From: Pseudanabaena sp.
Lineage (GTDB): Bacteria; Cyanobacteriota; Cyanobacteriia; Pseudanabaenales; Pseudanabaenaceae
NCBI GenBank assembly: GCA_003249035.1
Contig: QBMK01000014.1
Span: 62,001-126,000, forward strand
Reading direction: 5' to 3'
DNA length: 64,000 nucleotides
Part shown: positions 53,593 through 63,887 of the stretch, in pieces
Position numbering within the stretch: the first letter of the stretch is position 1
Layout of the letters: the number at the start of each line of letters is the position of its first letter
Notes under the pieces: model-generated
Databases searched by the model: none
Told to the model about the DNA's origin: nothing
What the model saw: only the letters and a program-made list of their open reading frames with translations
Translations under genes and position numbers: made by a program

Positions 53593-54479
53593 GCGGCACG
53601 ATGCAAGAGGGAATGTCGATAAACTAGCGATCGCATGTCTTCGCAATAACCACCACCGATCACACAGGCGACGGGGAAGCGCTGAGCAGCACAGGTACTC
53701 AAAACCTGCATATCGCGCCGAAATATACCCGTATCAGTGAGAGCGAGTTTGCCAAGGCGATCGCCTATATGCGGATCTACTCCTGCATCGTAAAGCACTA
53801 AGTCGGGCTGAAATTCAGTTAATATATCTGGCAAATAAGCAGCAAGAGTGCGTAAATATTCATCATCTTCCATTCCTTCGCGCAGAGGTACATCCCGATC
53901 GCTGATTTGTTTAATCGATGGAAAATTAATCTGGCAATGCATAGAGAAAGTAAATACATTTGGCTCGTCCTGAAAAATGAGAGCCGTGCCATCGCCTTGA
54001 TGCACATCCAGATCGACGATCATGATTTTTTTAACCAATCCTTCTTTTAGTAATACTCGCGAAGCGATCGCAAGATCATTAAATATACAAAATCCTGAGC
54101 CATAGCTAGGAAAAGCATGATGAGTTCCTCCCGCTGTATTGCAAGCTAAGCCATGAGCTAAGGCTAGCCGCGCTGTTAATAATGTGCCGCCCACGGCGAT
54201 TCTGGTGCGATAGGCAAGCTCTGGACTCCAAGGTAATCCGATACGGCGCTGAGCTTTCGGATCGAGATTTCCTATCCAATATGTATCCACATATTCGCGA
54301 TCGTGCACCAAGGCGATCGCATCTAAATCTGGCAACTCTGGTGTAAAAAACTGCTCTGATCGCGCTACCCCATCGGCTATCAGCATCTCATAAAGCAAGC
54401 GAAACTTTTCCATCGGGAACCGATTGGTATTTGCGATCGGTGCGACATAATTGGGATGATAGATCAGTGGCAAATCCAT
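53562..54479 (-). CDS. Histone deacetylase-superfamily amidohydrolase
   Basis: A 305-residue protein from the ATG at 54477-54479 (MDLPLIYHPNY); an upstream in-frame start would add nine residues that run into a hairpin. Active-site segments are GGTHHAFPSYGSGFCIFND (tandem His), MIVDLDVHQGDGTA (zinc Asp and His) and LVLYDAGVDPHIGDRLG (second zinc Asp, followed by the family's Asp). Bacterial members deacetylate acetylpolyamines or other amides; the substrate here is unknown. The last codons overlap the Uma2 remnant on the other strand. Confidence 0.9.
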   Translation of the reverse strand: MDLPLIYHPNYVAPIANTNRFPMEKFRLLYEMLIADGVARSEQFFTPELPDLDAIALVHDREYVDTYWIGNLDPKAQRRIGLPWSPELAYRTRIAVGGTLLTARLALAHGLACNTAGGTHHAFPSYGSGFCIFNDLAIASRVLLKEGLVKKIMIVDLDVHQGDGTALIFQDEPNVFTFSMHCQINFPSIKQISDRDVPLREGMEDDEYLRTLAAYLPDILTEFQPDLVLYDAGVDPHIGDRLGKLALTDTGIFRRDMQVLSTCAAQRFPVACVIGGGYCEDMRSLVYRHSLLHRAASEIYRQYRL

Positions 54480-54492
54480 AGTTCTCACCAAA

Positions 54493-54519
54493 AAAGAACC
54501 GTGCAATGCACGGTTCTTT
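54493..54519. terminator. Hairpin between the zeta-carotene desaturase and HDAC-like genes
   Basis: AAAGAACCGTGC (54493-54504) pairs with GCACGGTTCTTT (54508-54519) around AAT with GC clamps. On the minus strand it follows the desaturase... HDAC order as a hairpin just upstream of the HDAC-like ATG and 3 bases beyond the desaturase stop, with A/T tracts on both sides. Confidence 0.65.
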
Positions 54520-54522
54520 CTT

Positions 54523-55926
54523 CTAAACTTTCGCTAACTGCTTACTCTTAATCACTTCCGCCGCACACATCTTGCCTGAAAGCGTTGCGCCTTCCATACT
54601 GTCGATGTAGTCCTGCATCGTGTAGCTACCTGCAAGGAAGAAATTCTTTACAGGTGTAGCCTGATCGGGTCGGAATGGATCTTGACCTGGAGCCTCACGA
54701 TATAGAGACTGGGCGAGTTTGACCACACTTGACCAAGTGACGTTCAGCTTGTGGGAAGAAGGGAAAATCTCATGGACTTGAGCAATCATCTTCTCAACGA
54801 TCGCTTCATTGCTGAGTTTAATGTAATCATCCGCAGGCGTGATCACGACTTGCAATAAAGAACCTTCTCCTTCTTTGTAATAGTCAGTTGGGCTAGTAAT
54901 CGCCAAATCGGCAAAGGTAGAGAAATCTACTTTAATGGCATAAAGTAAATTATCAATATCTGTTACCCAACCATCAAAACGAAGCTGTACAGTAATTACA
55001 GGCACTGCATCCAGCTTATAGATATTGTCAAACTGCGACCAGACACGCCATTTCTCAGGGATGATTCTCTTTACTCCAGGTACATCAGTGGCGCAGATAT
55101 ACACATCCGCTGTCACAATTTCTTCGCCATCTTCCTTACCAATGATTAAACCTGTAACGCGAGTATCATCACTTTCGCCTTCAAAAAGAACTTCGCGTAC
55201 ACCACGACGCAAATGGATTTTGCCGCCTTTGGATTCAATATGTTTGACGATGGGCTTATGCAAGAAATCGTTAGGCGAACCTTCGAGCATTCTCAAAATC
55301 GATGCTTCGGTTCTGGATGCAAAAAATTGGAAAATCGTGAGCATACATCTTGCAGAAATATTCTCGCAGTCGATGAAGCCTAAACCGTAGGCGATCGCAT
55401 CCCACATCAGGTCGAGACTAGCTTGAGATCCACCCATGCCTAGAAACCAATCTTTAAAGCTGATGTTGTCGAGGGCGCGGATTTCTTTCATTGCGCCAAC
55501 ATGATCGACTAAGCCGCGAATTAATGGACTTCGCCCGATCGCGATCGCATTTTGGATTTTGTCCTTCAGCGGCAATTGCCCTGTGGTCACAAATGCTTTC
55601 AGTCCATGAAAGGGTGCGCCGCCGAAGTTACGAAAATCAAGGGATGCTTGTTTACCACCTGGATTAACGAAAATATGCGTATGTTCCTTGAGGCGGAGAT
55701 GCTCGAATGCGCCGGTTTTTTTCATGAGGGCAAACAGGTTGTAATAGCAGCCAAAAAACACATGCAAGCCCATCTCGATATGGTTGCCGTCTTTGTCCAG
55801 CCAACTGCTGACTTTGCCGCCAACAAAGGGTCGGGATTCAAAAAGTTCTACTTCATAGCCTTGCTCGCTAAGTTCGACTGCCGCACTCATACCCGCCAAG
55901 CCTGCACCAATAATCGCTGCTTTCAT
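54523..55926 (-). CDS. crtQ: Zeta-carotene desaturase (CrtQ/ZDS type)
   Basis: A 467-residue flavoprotein. The FAD-binding motif [16 protein letters not shown] lies at 4-19, followed by [14 protein letters not shown] and [19 protein letters not shown], which separates ZDS from phytoene desaturase. The C-terminal FAD motif is [20 protein letters not shown] (about 435-454). It introduces two double bonds into zeta-carotene to give lycopene, with quinone as acceptor, at the thylakoid or plasma membrane. This plant-type route is a cyanobacterial hallmark. It is upstream of the HDAC-like gene on the same strand. Confidence 0.95.
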   Translation of the reverse strand: MKAAIIGAGLAGMSAAVELSEQGYEVELFESRPFVGGKVSSWLDKDGNHIEMGLHVFFGCYYNLFALMKKTGAFEHLRLKEHTHIFVNPGGKQASLDFRNFGGAPFHGLKAFVTTGQLPLKDKIQNAIAIGRSPLIRGLVDHVGAMKEIRALDNISFKDWFLGMGGSQASLDLMWDAIAYGLGFIDCENISARCMLTIFQFFASRTEASILRMLEGSPNDFLHKPIVKHIESKGGKIHLRRGVREVLFEGESDDTRVTGLIIGKEDGEEIVTADVYICATDVPGVKRIIPEKWRVWSQFDNIYKLDAVPVITVQLRFDGWVTDIDNLLYAIKVDFSTFADLAITSPTDYYKEGEGSLLQVVITPADDYIKLSNEAIVEKMIAQVHEIFPSSHKLNVTWSSVVKLAQSLYREAPGQDPFRPDQATPVKNFFLAGSYTMQDYIDSMEGATLSGKMCAAEVIKSKQLAKV

Positions 55927-56056
55927 GTCTTGTTTTCTGGATCTTTACTGTCATTATGTTTGCTTAACATATTGTAATCTTGTTTGGCTTTATGGGTAAT
56001 GGCTTTTAGCTGCAAGTTAGTAATGTGTATGTGAAGGATGCTTAACTACAGAACAT

Positions 56057-58787
56057 CTAATATAAATCTCTTGTTGTCACTGCTAACTGATATTTCACAC
56101 CTAAAGGCTCGAATAGAGCAAAATGCTTTTCACCGCAATTAATTTTCATCTTCTCTAACTCTCGTAATTCTTGACGATCTAATGTGCCTTTGGTTTCGGC
56201 AACAAAATAAATACGATTACAATCTTCGTGATCGAAAACCACTGCCCAGTCAGGGGTATAAGTTCCTATTGGAGTAGGTATTTTAAAAAATGATTTCGGT
56301 ATTTTAAAAAAGAACTTTACTTTTTCGTCGGCTTCACAATCCTTCGCAAATTCTCTTTCAATGTTACTTCCACCCTCAATTTGAATATAGTTAAAGACAG
56401 TTTTATCGGTTCTAGAGACTGTAAAGAGTCTGTCTAGATAGGTTTCAATTTCTTCGAGTTCAAATAATTGCATCTCATAACGTTGTCCATTAATCTGCTC
56501 ATAGCGTATTCCCTCGACCAATAGAGCATTGAGATTACGTTTGATCTCGGCTACGACATTATCGAGAAACATTTGAGGATTAATTTCTAGTTCATGGTAG
56601 CGATCGCATCGCTTCAAAATCTCAAAAATAGTGTTGCGGGTCAAATCAACTTTGCTTTGGATGTAGCCATAGACATCAGGAATTTGATAGCGAATTTCAT
56701 CAGCATATTTGATACTGGTATTTTGCAAAACTCCTTCTATGCCTTGATTAGTGAGATCTAGGCGGACTGTTTTGCTCTCTAATAGAGGGCGTTTGGTTAG
56801 GGGGACTTGATTAAAATTCTGGAGTTCAGCAACGGTTTTATCGATTAATTCTGCGGTGTCATAATTAACGGAATAGCGGGTTTTGTGGCTGATTTTTTCC
56901 CAAATTTCAAATAACAAAGGGAAGTTTTCTAGGGTTAGTTCTTTGGTTGCTTTGATTTGTTTTTTGTCTCTAATATTTTTAATGCGTCCTACAAACTTGA
57001 CACTGGTTTGTTCTTCAATTTCATTTTGCAGCGCTAGAGAAAAAATCTTCGTAGGTTTCGTTAGCGATTACGGTCAAGATATTGATTTGTTTATCCTGTA
57101 CTCGCTGACCTTCGCTATTTACCGCTAAACGTAATCCGCGCCCGATTTCTTGACGCTTTCTAAGTTCAGATTTGCTTTCGTTTAAGGTGCAGATTTGGAA
57201 AACATTGGGATTGTCCCAGCCTTCACGCAAGGCGCTATGGGAAAAGATGAATTGCAGTGGTTCTTCTAGGCTTAACAATCTTTCCTTTTCCTGCATAATC
57301 AGGCTATAGGTATCGTCATCTTTTTTGGTGTTGTTTTCTTTGCTGTCGATCCAAATATCTTTTTTGTCTTTCCCTTTGCCGACTTTATCGCTAGCAAAGT
57401 ACCCATTATGGACTTGGGTAACATTAAAGGGAATTAAATTTTGATGACCTTGTTTCGCGGATTGCTTGGCAAAAGCTTCTTCAAACCAAATTGCAAATTT
57501 GCCTTGTTCAGAGTTCCCATCGGCGGTGTAATTGCGATAGTTGGCGACTCGATCAATAAAGAATAGGGATAATACTTTGATTCCTTGCGGTTTCAGCTTT
57601 TTGACTTTTTCAAAATGAGCTTGGACGGTGCGCTCTATTTGAAATTTCATCACTTCATCGGTTAAGCCGCCTTGCGTTTCACCTTCTTTGAGGATAACGC
57701 CATTCGCAAATTCGATTTCCCGATCGCTTACTCGTATCTCATTCAAAATAAATCCATCTTTGTAAATATCGCGCCCATTGGACTTCGCAAATAGATCATC
57801 ACCCAAGGCGATCGCTAGATCTTTTTGACTCACACCTCCTTTGTCATTAACGTAAATTGCTAATTTTACTTTGAGATTTTTCTTGCCAGCTTCAATTTTT
57901 TTGACCTGAATAAAAGCAGCGTTATAGTTACTGTCGCTAGTAATGCCATCGACTTCGATTTGTTTAACTAAGCCGAGATCGTAGGCTTGGACTGGATTTA
58001 GGGAATAGAGCAAGTTATAGAAATTGCGGTGGGTGGCGGAATAGCGCAGGGTGCAAAGGGGATTGAGTTTATGAATCGCTTGTTTTCTGACATCGGTTTC
58101 CATGTTTTGCGGCTCGTCTATGATGGCGATCGCATTGGTGGCTTGGATATACTCGATTGGTTTTACGCCTGTTTCCCTAACAGTGTTAATAACGTTGTTA
58201 TCTTTGGTGAAGCTATCGATATTGATTACCAGTACTTGAATGGCGTTAGATGTGGCAAAATTTTTCAGGCTAGTGAGATTTTTACTGTCATACATCACAT
58301 AGTTAATCGGTGGACATTCGTAAAGGCTTTGAAAATGTTCATGGGTAATTTCTAAGTTTTTAACCGTGCCTTCGCGGATAGCAACACTAGGAACAACGAT
58401 GACAAATTTTTTGAAGCCGTAAACTTTGTTTAATTCGTAAATGGTACGCAGGAAAGTATAGGTTTTGCCTGTGCCTGTTTCCATTTCAATCGTGAAGTTT
58501 AAGCGGTTATATTCTGTCTTTTGATCTTCGGAATAGGAAGAAACTAAGCTTTCTGAAATTGCAATATTATTCCTTGCTTGAATAGTTTGGATATTTTGCA
58601 GAATTTGTGATTCAGTTAACACTAAGTTGTTCCCGATCCCTTTTTCTGTATAGGCAATACTTGCGCCTTCCATTGCAAAGGAAATTTCAAAATCGCCTTT
58701 GGCTAATGGTTGCCCTTCAAAGATATCAATTACCGAACTGACCGCTTCTAGTTGATAGTCTTGAGTTGCAGAGAATTGTAATTTCAT
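56057..58787 (-). pseudogene. res: Type III restriction enzyme Res subunit, interrupted by a single frameshift
   Basis: The frame from 58787 to 57021 gives a helicase: METGTGKTYTFLRTIYELNK (Walker A), AIIDEPQNM (motif II) and GRGLRLAVNSEGQRV (motif VI). It then ends early after YEDFFSSAAK. Reading on in the next frame from an A6 run (57040-57045) gives EDFSLALQNEIEEQTSVKF and continues without a stop into the C-terminal part ending at 56057. That part holds the nuclease motif TPDWAVVF...VAETKG. Removing one base in the run restores a normal Res of about 909 residues. This may be a sequencing error, a true mutation or phase variation. Res cuts DNA in complex with Mod. Confidence 0.87.
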
Positions 58788-58795
58788 GGGTGATT

Positions 58796-59845
58796 TTATG
58801 AGTCTTGATCTTGAGGCTTATCTTTTTTCTTGGCACTTTTCAGAGATTTTTTTACCTCTTTGTCAAAGTCAGATTCATATTCGCGATCCTGAATTACTCG
58901 ATATTTTTCATACTCTGCTTCCGCTTTGAGTTTAGCTTCTAATTTCGATACCTTGCCTTTGTCACTCAAAATTGGATAATCGGAAAGTTGGAGAAAGTTG
59001 TCTAAAAATTTAATCCAATCTGCCATCCGCATCAATTGCTGACGTTGAGCTTTATTTTCTGCCAAATCAAGATATGCCGAAACAATCAGGTTTAATTCTT
59101 TGATGTGATTTTCGTTGAGATAGTTTTTAGCGATCGCAATGTCTGATTTCACAATTTTGCCATCGGGCGCATTTTTCCATGTAGTCAGCCCCATGTATAT
59201 TTTGGTTGCATCAGCTTCTGAGTAAATGGTTTCGGCGGCAGTTCTACCTGTGATTGCCCAATGCAGTTTATTTTGGACTGTGGCAAAAAATTCTTTGGTA
59301 ATTGCTGCATCCTTGTCATAATCGGCAGAAAGAGCATAAATATCGGTGATTTTCTGATAAAAACGCCTCTCGCTTGACCTGATTTCGCGGATACGTTCTA
59401 ATAATTCATCAAAATAATCTTTGCCAAATAGGGTTTTACCTTGCTTTAGTCGCTCATCGTCAAGGACAAAGCCTTTGATCATAAATTCTTTGAGGGTTTG
59501 GGTTGCCCATACTCGAAATTGGGTTGCTTGCAGGGAGTTAACGCGATAGCCAATCGAAATAATGGCATCAAGGTTGTAATACTGCGTTTTATAGGTTTTA
59601 TCATCGGCGGCAGTATGTTCCAAAATGGAACACACTCGATCCTCTTGCAGTTCGCCACTTTCAAAGATATTTTTAAGATGTTTGGTAATGGCGGGACGTT
59701 GTACACCAAATAACTCCGCGATCGCTTTTTGTGTGAGCCAAACTGTCTCATCTTGTATATAAACTTCTATACGGATTGCACCGTTAGGGGTGCTATACAG
59801 TAAAATATCGTTAAATTGTGGGGTTTCATTTGACGTATCACTCAT
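58796..59845 (-). CDS. rhuM: RhuM family protein (Fic/BRO-like virulence-associated)
   Basis: A 349-residue protein from an ATG preceded by AGGTGA; in-frame starts 6 and 9 bases upstream also exist. It carries IRIEVYIQDETVWLTQKAIAELFGVQRPAITKHLKNIFESGEL, YYNLDAIISIGYRVNS and FRVWATQTLKEFMIKGFVLDDERL, all typical of RhuM. A helical middle and a Lys/Asp/Glu-rich C-terminus follow. RhuM has no established biochemical function; genes of this type are often embedded in restriction loci. Here it lies between mod and res with almost no gaps (start region touching mod, 8 bp before res), so it belongs to the operon. Confidence 0.88.
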   Translation of the reverse strand: MSDTSNETPQFNDILLYSTPNGAIRIEVYIQDETVWLTQKAIAELFGVQRPAITKHLKNIFESGELQEDRVCSILEHTAADDKTYKTQYYNLDAIISIGYRVNSLQATQFRVWATQTLKEFMIKGFVLDDERLKQGKTLFGKDYFDELLERIREIRSSERRFYQKITDIYALSADYDKDAAITKEFFATVQNKLHWAITGRTAAETIYSEADATKIYMGLTTWKNAPDGKIVKSDIAIAKNYLNENHIKELNLIVSAYLDLAENKAQRQQLMRMADWIKFLDNFLQLSDYPILSDKGKVSKLEAKLKAEAEYEKYRVIQDREYESDFDKEVKKSLKSAKKKDKPQDQDS

Positions 59846-59854
59846 GATCATCAC

Positions 59855-61693
59855 CTAAATAATTACTAAATTAATTTCGTTTTCCTTGAGTTCTAGTTGC
59901 AGGTTACTAAGTTCAGCATCACTGGCAAAGCAGGAATTTAGGAAAATTACTTTTTGGACATTCCCCTGTAAAATCTGTTCTTTCATCTCTGGTTGAAATT
60001 TCTCGAAGCAGATCCAGAGATTACCGACCTTGTAAAAACTTTGATCTTGAATGTATTTCACCCCAAGCCCTAGACCTGTTTTCAGAAGTAGCTCTGTGAG
60101 CATATTTTCTTGTGGACTATCTGACTTTTCGGAACTTTGGAATACTTGTAATTGTTCCAAAATTGCGTCTTTGCCTTGAATATCAGATCGCCAAATTTTG
60201 AAGTTGCTAGGCGCGAGTTTGTAAGCGTTAAATCCTAATGGTTGCCTTGTTTCTAACTCTAGTTTGCTTTCTCTTTCTGTCGTAATTTTCTCAATTACCT
60301 TGCTAATTCTCGCTTTGGTAATATCAGCGATCGTTTTGTAACCTGCTTTATAAGCCTCACTATTTTCTTCCAATTCTTCAGACATCTGTACACAAATAAA
60401 TTGTCTATTCCCTCCATCTTCTTCATTGAGTTCCATTACTGCTTGTGCAGTCGTGCCGCTACCTGCGAAGAAGTCGAGAATTATTGTATCTTTTTCATTA
60501 TTGTCTAATTGGCTAATAAACTCTTTAACTAAATCTATTGGTTTTGGAAAGTCAAAATAATCTGCGCCACCAAATAACTCTCTAAGTTCTCTAGTTGCTT
60601 GCGTATTAAATGCTGTATTTAATATGGATGATTTGCCAGTAAATTCACTGATTAAATCTGCTTGAAACTTTTTTCTGCGTGGTCTTCCTGTTGGTGATTT
60701 AGGAAATATTACTTCACCATTTTTAATAAATTCAGTCATACGTTTGGGTTCATAACGCCAACCTGTTACAGGGCATCCGTAATTAATACCTGTTTCGGGG
60801 TCTATCACATCGTAATGTAAATTCGGACGTTGGTCTTTTGTCGCTAATCCAATCATATTGTCACTCATCCAAACACCTCTTGGGTCATTATCTGGATTTG
60901 AATATTTATCCATATCTTTATCTGCACCGCGAATTTTTCCATCCGCATTTTTTGAATAGACGATAATATATTCATGGTCAACTGACGCGCCATTTTTAGA
61001 GCGACTATCTACATTTTGCCGTCTTTTCCAAATAAAAGATGATATAAAGTTCTCTTCTCCAAAAACCTCATCACAAATCAACTTGAGATTACTAGCCTCA
61101 TTATCATCAATCGAAATAAAAATTACCCCATCTTCCCTTAACAAATTCCGCGCCAAATACAAACGAGGATACATCATCGACAGCCAAACCGAATGAAAAC
61201 GCCCATTCTCCCGATTATTCCTTTGCCAAAGATCCTGCTTATTCAAAAAGCCATTCTCATCCGTAATCCCCGTGCGCTTGTTAAACTCATCTGATCGCTC
61301 AGAATAATCATCAGGATACACAAAACTATCATTACCCGTGTTGTATGGCGGATCGATATAAATCATCTTGATCTTGCCAAAATAAGACTTCTGCAAAACC
61401 CGCAAAACCTCTAAATTTTCGCCTTCAATAAACACATTTTGCGTAGAACCAAAATTTACACTGCCACTGCGATCGGGCGTTAATGTCGCCGTCGTCTGCT
61501 TTTGGATCTCGCGCCGCGCCTCACTTTTCCCCGCCCAAGACAACTCATAATGCTCATTTTGGACAAAGACCTCTTCGCCTAAAATTTCCTTTAAGCGTTG
61601 TAGATCAATCTTATCCTCAGCGAAAATATCTGGAAAAAGTGCCTTAAGATGTACTAATTTCTCTGGCATAACATCTAAAGACTTACCATCCAT
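59855..61693 (-). CDS. mod: Type III restriction-modification system methyltransferase Mod
   Basis: A 612-residue DNA methyltransferase. The catalytic motif DPPYNTGND lies at about 114-122 and the SAM motif DFFAGSGTTAQAV near 405, the order of the beta class. The target-recognition segment between them is about 280 residues long. DPPY indicates adenine N6 or cytosine N4 methylation; type III enzymes make N6-methyladenine on one strand of an asymmetric 5-6-bp site, which cannot be deduced here. It is the first gene of the leftward mod-rhuM-res operon. It should remain active even if Res is broken by its frameshift. Confidence 0.95.
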   Translation of the reverse strand: MDGKSLDVMPEKLVHLKALFPDIFAEDKIDLQRLKEILGEEVFVQNEHYELSWAGKSEARREIQKQTTATLTPDRSGSVNFGSTQNVFIEGENLEVLRVLQKSYFGKIKMIYIDPPYNTGNDSFVYPDDYSERSDEFNKRTGITDENGFLNKQDLWQRNNRENGRFHSVWLSMMYPRLYLARNLLREDGVIFISIDDNEASNLKLICDEVFGEENFISSFIWKRRQNVDSRSKNGASVDHEYIIVYSKNADGKIRGADKDMDKYSNPDNDPRGVWMSDNMIGLATKDQRPNLHYDVIDPETGINYGCPVTGWRYEPKRMTEFIKNGEVIFPKSPTGRPRRKKFQADLISEFTGKSSILNTAFNTQATRELRELFGGADYFDFPKPIDLVKEFISQLDNNEKDTIILDFFAGSGTTAQAVMELNEEDGGNRQFICVQMSEELEENSEAYKAGYKTIADITKARISKVIEKITTERESKLELETRQPLGFNAYKLAPSNFKIWRSDIQGKDAILEQLQVFQSSEKSDSPQENMLTELLLKTGLGLGVKYIQDQSFYKVGNLWICFEKFQPEMKEQILQGNVQKVIFLNSCFASDAELSNLQLELKENEINLVII

Positions 61694-61801
61694 ATGCTTA
61701 GCTGATTTAATTTCAATGAAAACTTTGTAGTAAATTGCAACCTATAAGACTAAGGATTATAGCAAAATAAGCGATTTTTTACTAAATAAAGTGATCGCCA
61801 T

Positions 61802-61939
61802 ATGCCAGAATTTCCACAAACCAAAAAACAACTTAGACAGGCATTGCTCCCCCAACGCCACCAAATTCCTTATGAAATTTGGCAACAAAAAAGTCAATCA
61901 CTATGCGATCGCCTGATAAGCACGATCGCGAATCTATAG
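61802..61939 (+). pseudogene. N-terminal fragment of 5-formyltetrahydrofolate cyclo-ligase
   Basis: A 45-codon frame encodes KKQLRQALLPQRHQIPYEIW followed by QQKSQSLCDRL, the recognisable first helix pair of 5-formyl-THF cyclo-ligase (YgfA/MTHFS), then stops. The remaining 140 or so residues are absent, and what follows to 62073 shows no homologous frame. It is probably a truncated relic beside the restriction operon. The rest of this 380-bp gap has no other recognised feature. Confidence 0.65.
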
Positions 61940-62073
61940 CATTACTTTCAAATTTATATGTTCAATAGCGATCACAAATCTTTAGTCCAAATAAATGAAT
62001 TTAATCTCGACTTGCCAAGTTAACATTAATCTATAAATCAATATCTAACAAAACTGTCGATCACAAGATTCCT

Positions 62074-63462
62074 ATGACTAGAACCGAACGCGACTCAATG
62101 GGGGAAATGTCCCTACCCGATGACGTTTACTATGGTATCCAAACTGTAAGGGCGATCGACAACTTTAAAATTAGCGGACTTAAGCCCCTCCCCACCTTTG
62201 TAGATGCTTGTTTACTAATCAAAAAAGCAACAGCATTAGTTAACGCCGAACTCGGTTGTATCCCTGTCGGTATGGGCATGGCGATCGCAGCAGCAGCAGA
62301 TGAAATATTAGACGGTCAATTACGCGATCAGTTTGTTGTCGATGTGTATCAAGCGGGGGCAGGCACATCGCATCATATGAATATTAATGAGGTGTTAGCA
62401 AATCGCGCCTTGGAAATTTTGGGTGATGTCAAGGGTAATTACAACAATGTGAACCCTAACGATCATGTGAATTATGGACAGTCTACTAATGATGTAATCC
62501 CAACAGCGATCAGGATTGGGGCATTATTAGCACTTGATCAAGTACTTTTTCCTGCTTTAGCAAATCTCAATGAACAGCTACGAATTAAGGCGATCGCCTT
62601 TGCTGGAATCGTTAAATCTGGACGAACCCATTTACAAGATGCTGTCCCCGTGAGGCTCGGGGATGAGTTTCAAGCCTATGCGCAGATTATCAGCGATCAT
62701 GTCAAACGCATTCACCTAGCCGCGAATGATCTCAAAAGCTTAGGTTTAGGTGGTAGTGCATCTGGGACAGGGCTAAATACGCATCCGAAGTATTGCGATC
62801 GCGTTGCCGAAAAGCTCAGTGAGATCACAGGGTTTGAGCTAACACCAGCTAGTAACCTAATGGCAGCAATGCAAAGCATGGCTCCCTTTGTCAATGTATC
62901 GGGCTCAATCCGCAACCTTGCCCAAGATACTTGCAAAATTGCTAACGACTTACGCTTGATGGATTCGGGGCCCAAAACAGGTTTGCGCGAGATCCAATTA
63001 CCACCAGTCCAACCAGGCTCGTCAATCATGCCTGGCAAATATAATCCTGTGATTGCCGAGATGACGAATATGGTTTGTTATCAGGTGATTGGTTATGACA
63101 CAGCAATCGCCTTTGCCGCTCAGGCGGGTCAGTTGGAGCTAAATGTGATGATGCCTCTGATTGCCTATGATTTGATTCAAAGCATTGAGATTTTGGGTAG
63201 AGCGATCGATACTCTCGCAACGAAATGTATTAGAGGCATTACGGCTGTTGAAGATCGATGTCTTTCCTATGCTGAAGGTAGTCTGTCACTGGTAACAGCT
63301 CTAAATACGCATATTGGTTATCTAAATGCTGCGGATGTTGCCAAAGAATCCCTAGCAACAGGTAAATCTTTGCGTCAGGTGGTTTTAGACAAAGGCTTGA
63401 TGACGGAAGAGAAGCTAGCGGAAGTTCTCAATTTAGAACAGATGAGTCGTCCAAATGGTTAG
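62074..63462 (+). CDS. aspA: Aspartate ammonia-lyase (aspartase)
   Basis: A 462-residue enzyme of the aspartase/fumarase superfamily. The start ERDSMGEMSLPDDVYYGIQTVRAIDNF resembles aspartase rather than class II fumarase. The signature GSSIMPGKYNPV (about 312-323) and the SGRTHLQDAVPV segment (about 189-200) carry the catalytic Ser loop and His. It deaminates aspartate to fumarate reversibly in the cytosol. A Gly replaces the usual Ala in GSSIMPxK. A fumarase role cannot be fully excluded without alignment. It overlaps the MAPEG gene by 8 bp. Confidence 0.85.
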   Translation: MTRTERDSMGEMSLPDDVYYGIQTVRAIDNFKISGLKPLPTFVDACLLIKKATALVNAELGCIPVGMGMAIAAAADEILDGQLRDQFVVDVYQAGAGTSHHMNINEVLANRALEILGDVKGNYNNVNPNDHVNYGQSTNDVIPTAIRIGALLALDQVLFPALANLNEQLRIKAIAFAGIVKSGRTHLQDAVPVRLGDEFQAYAQIISDHVKRIHLAANDLKSLGLGGSASGTGLNTHPKYCDRVAEKLSEITGFELTPASNLMAAMQSMAPFVNVSGSIRNLAQDTCKIANDLRLMDSGPKTGLREIQLPPVQPGSSIMPGKYNPVIAEMTNMVCYQVIGYDTAIAFAAQAGQLELNVMMPLIAYDLIQSIEILGRAIDTLATKCIRGITAVEDRCLSYAEGSLSLVTALNTHIGYLNAADVAKESLATGKSLRQVVLDKGLMTEEKLAEVLNLEQMSRPNG

Positions 63463-63871
63463 TATAACTTCGCCTTTAAACTATGTATCGCCAATGATCA
63501 CCTCTATATATGCAGCATTACTTTCATTGTTGATTGTATGGCTATCACTCAATGTAATTATGATTCGTCAAGCAGGTCAGGTGATATTGGGTGATGGTGA
63601 CAATCCTAAACTGCAAGCCGCGATTCGCACTCAAGGTAATGCTACAGAATATATTCCCATATCACTGATTTTGCTTTTGTTATTGGAATTAAGTAAGGGG
63701 CATTGGAGCCTACTACATATTGGTGGCGTTGTGCTGCTGACTGGTAGATTGATCCATGCCCGTGGGCTGTTAACAGGAAACATCCAGTTGAGGGTGCTGG
63801 GAATGCAGTTGACCCTTTTTAACATCATCTATCTGGCGATCGCCAATCTTGTTTACCAGTTTATAAAATAG
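63455..63871 (+). CDS. MAPEG family membrane protein
   Basis: A 138-residue protein with four membrane helices. [21 protein letters not shown] (about 50-70) is the MAPEG signature with the Arg/Asn/Glu that hold glutathione in eukaryotic members, and [10 protein letters not shown] follows. MAPEG proteins include microsomal glutathione transferases. Bacterial members are poorly known. The start overlaps the aspA stop by 8 bp, so translation is probably coupled, though no functional link is obvious. It is followed 16 bp later by glmU. Confidence 0.87.
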   Translation: MVSITSPLNYVSPMITSIYAALLSLLIVWLSLNVIMIRQAGQVILGDGDNPKLQAAIRTQGNATEYIPISLILLLLLELSKGHWSLLHIGGVVLLTGRLIHARGLLTGNIQLRVLGMQLTLFNIIYLAIANLVYQFIK

Positions 63872-63887
63872 AAAGGAGCAACAAAAA

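Noticed and set aside
56057-56917. Separate 286-residue gene downstream of res
   Set aside because: Its frame continues upstream to the A6 run and gives a seamless Res C-terminus; the apparent start is an internal TTG codon.
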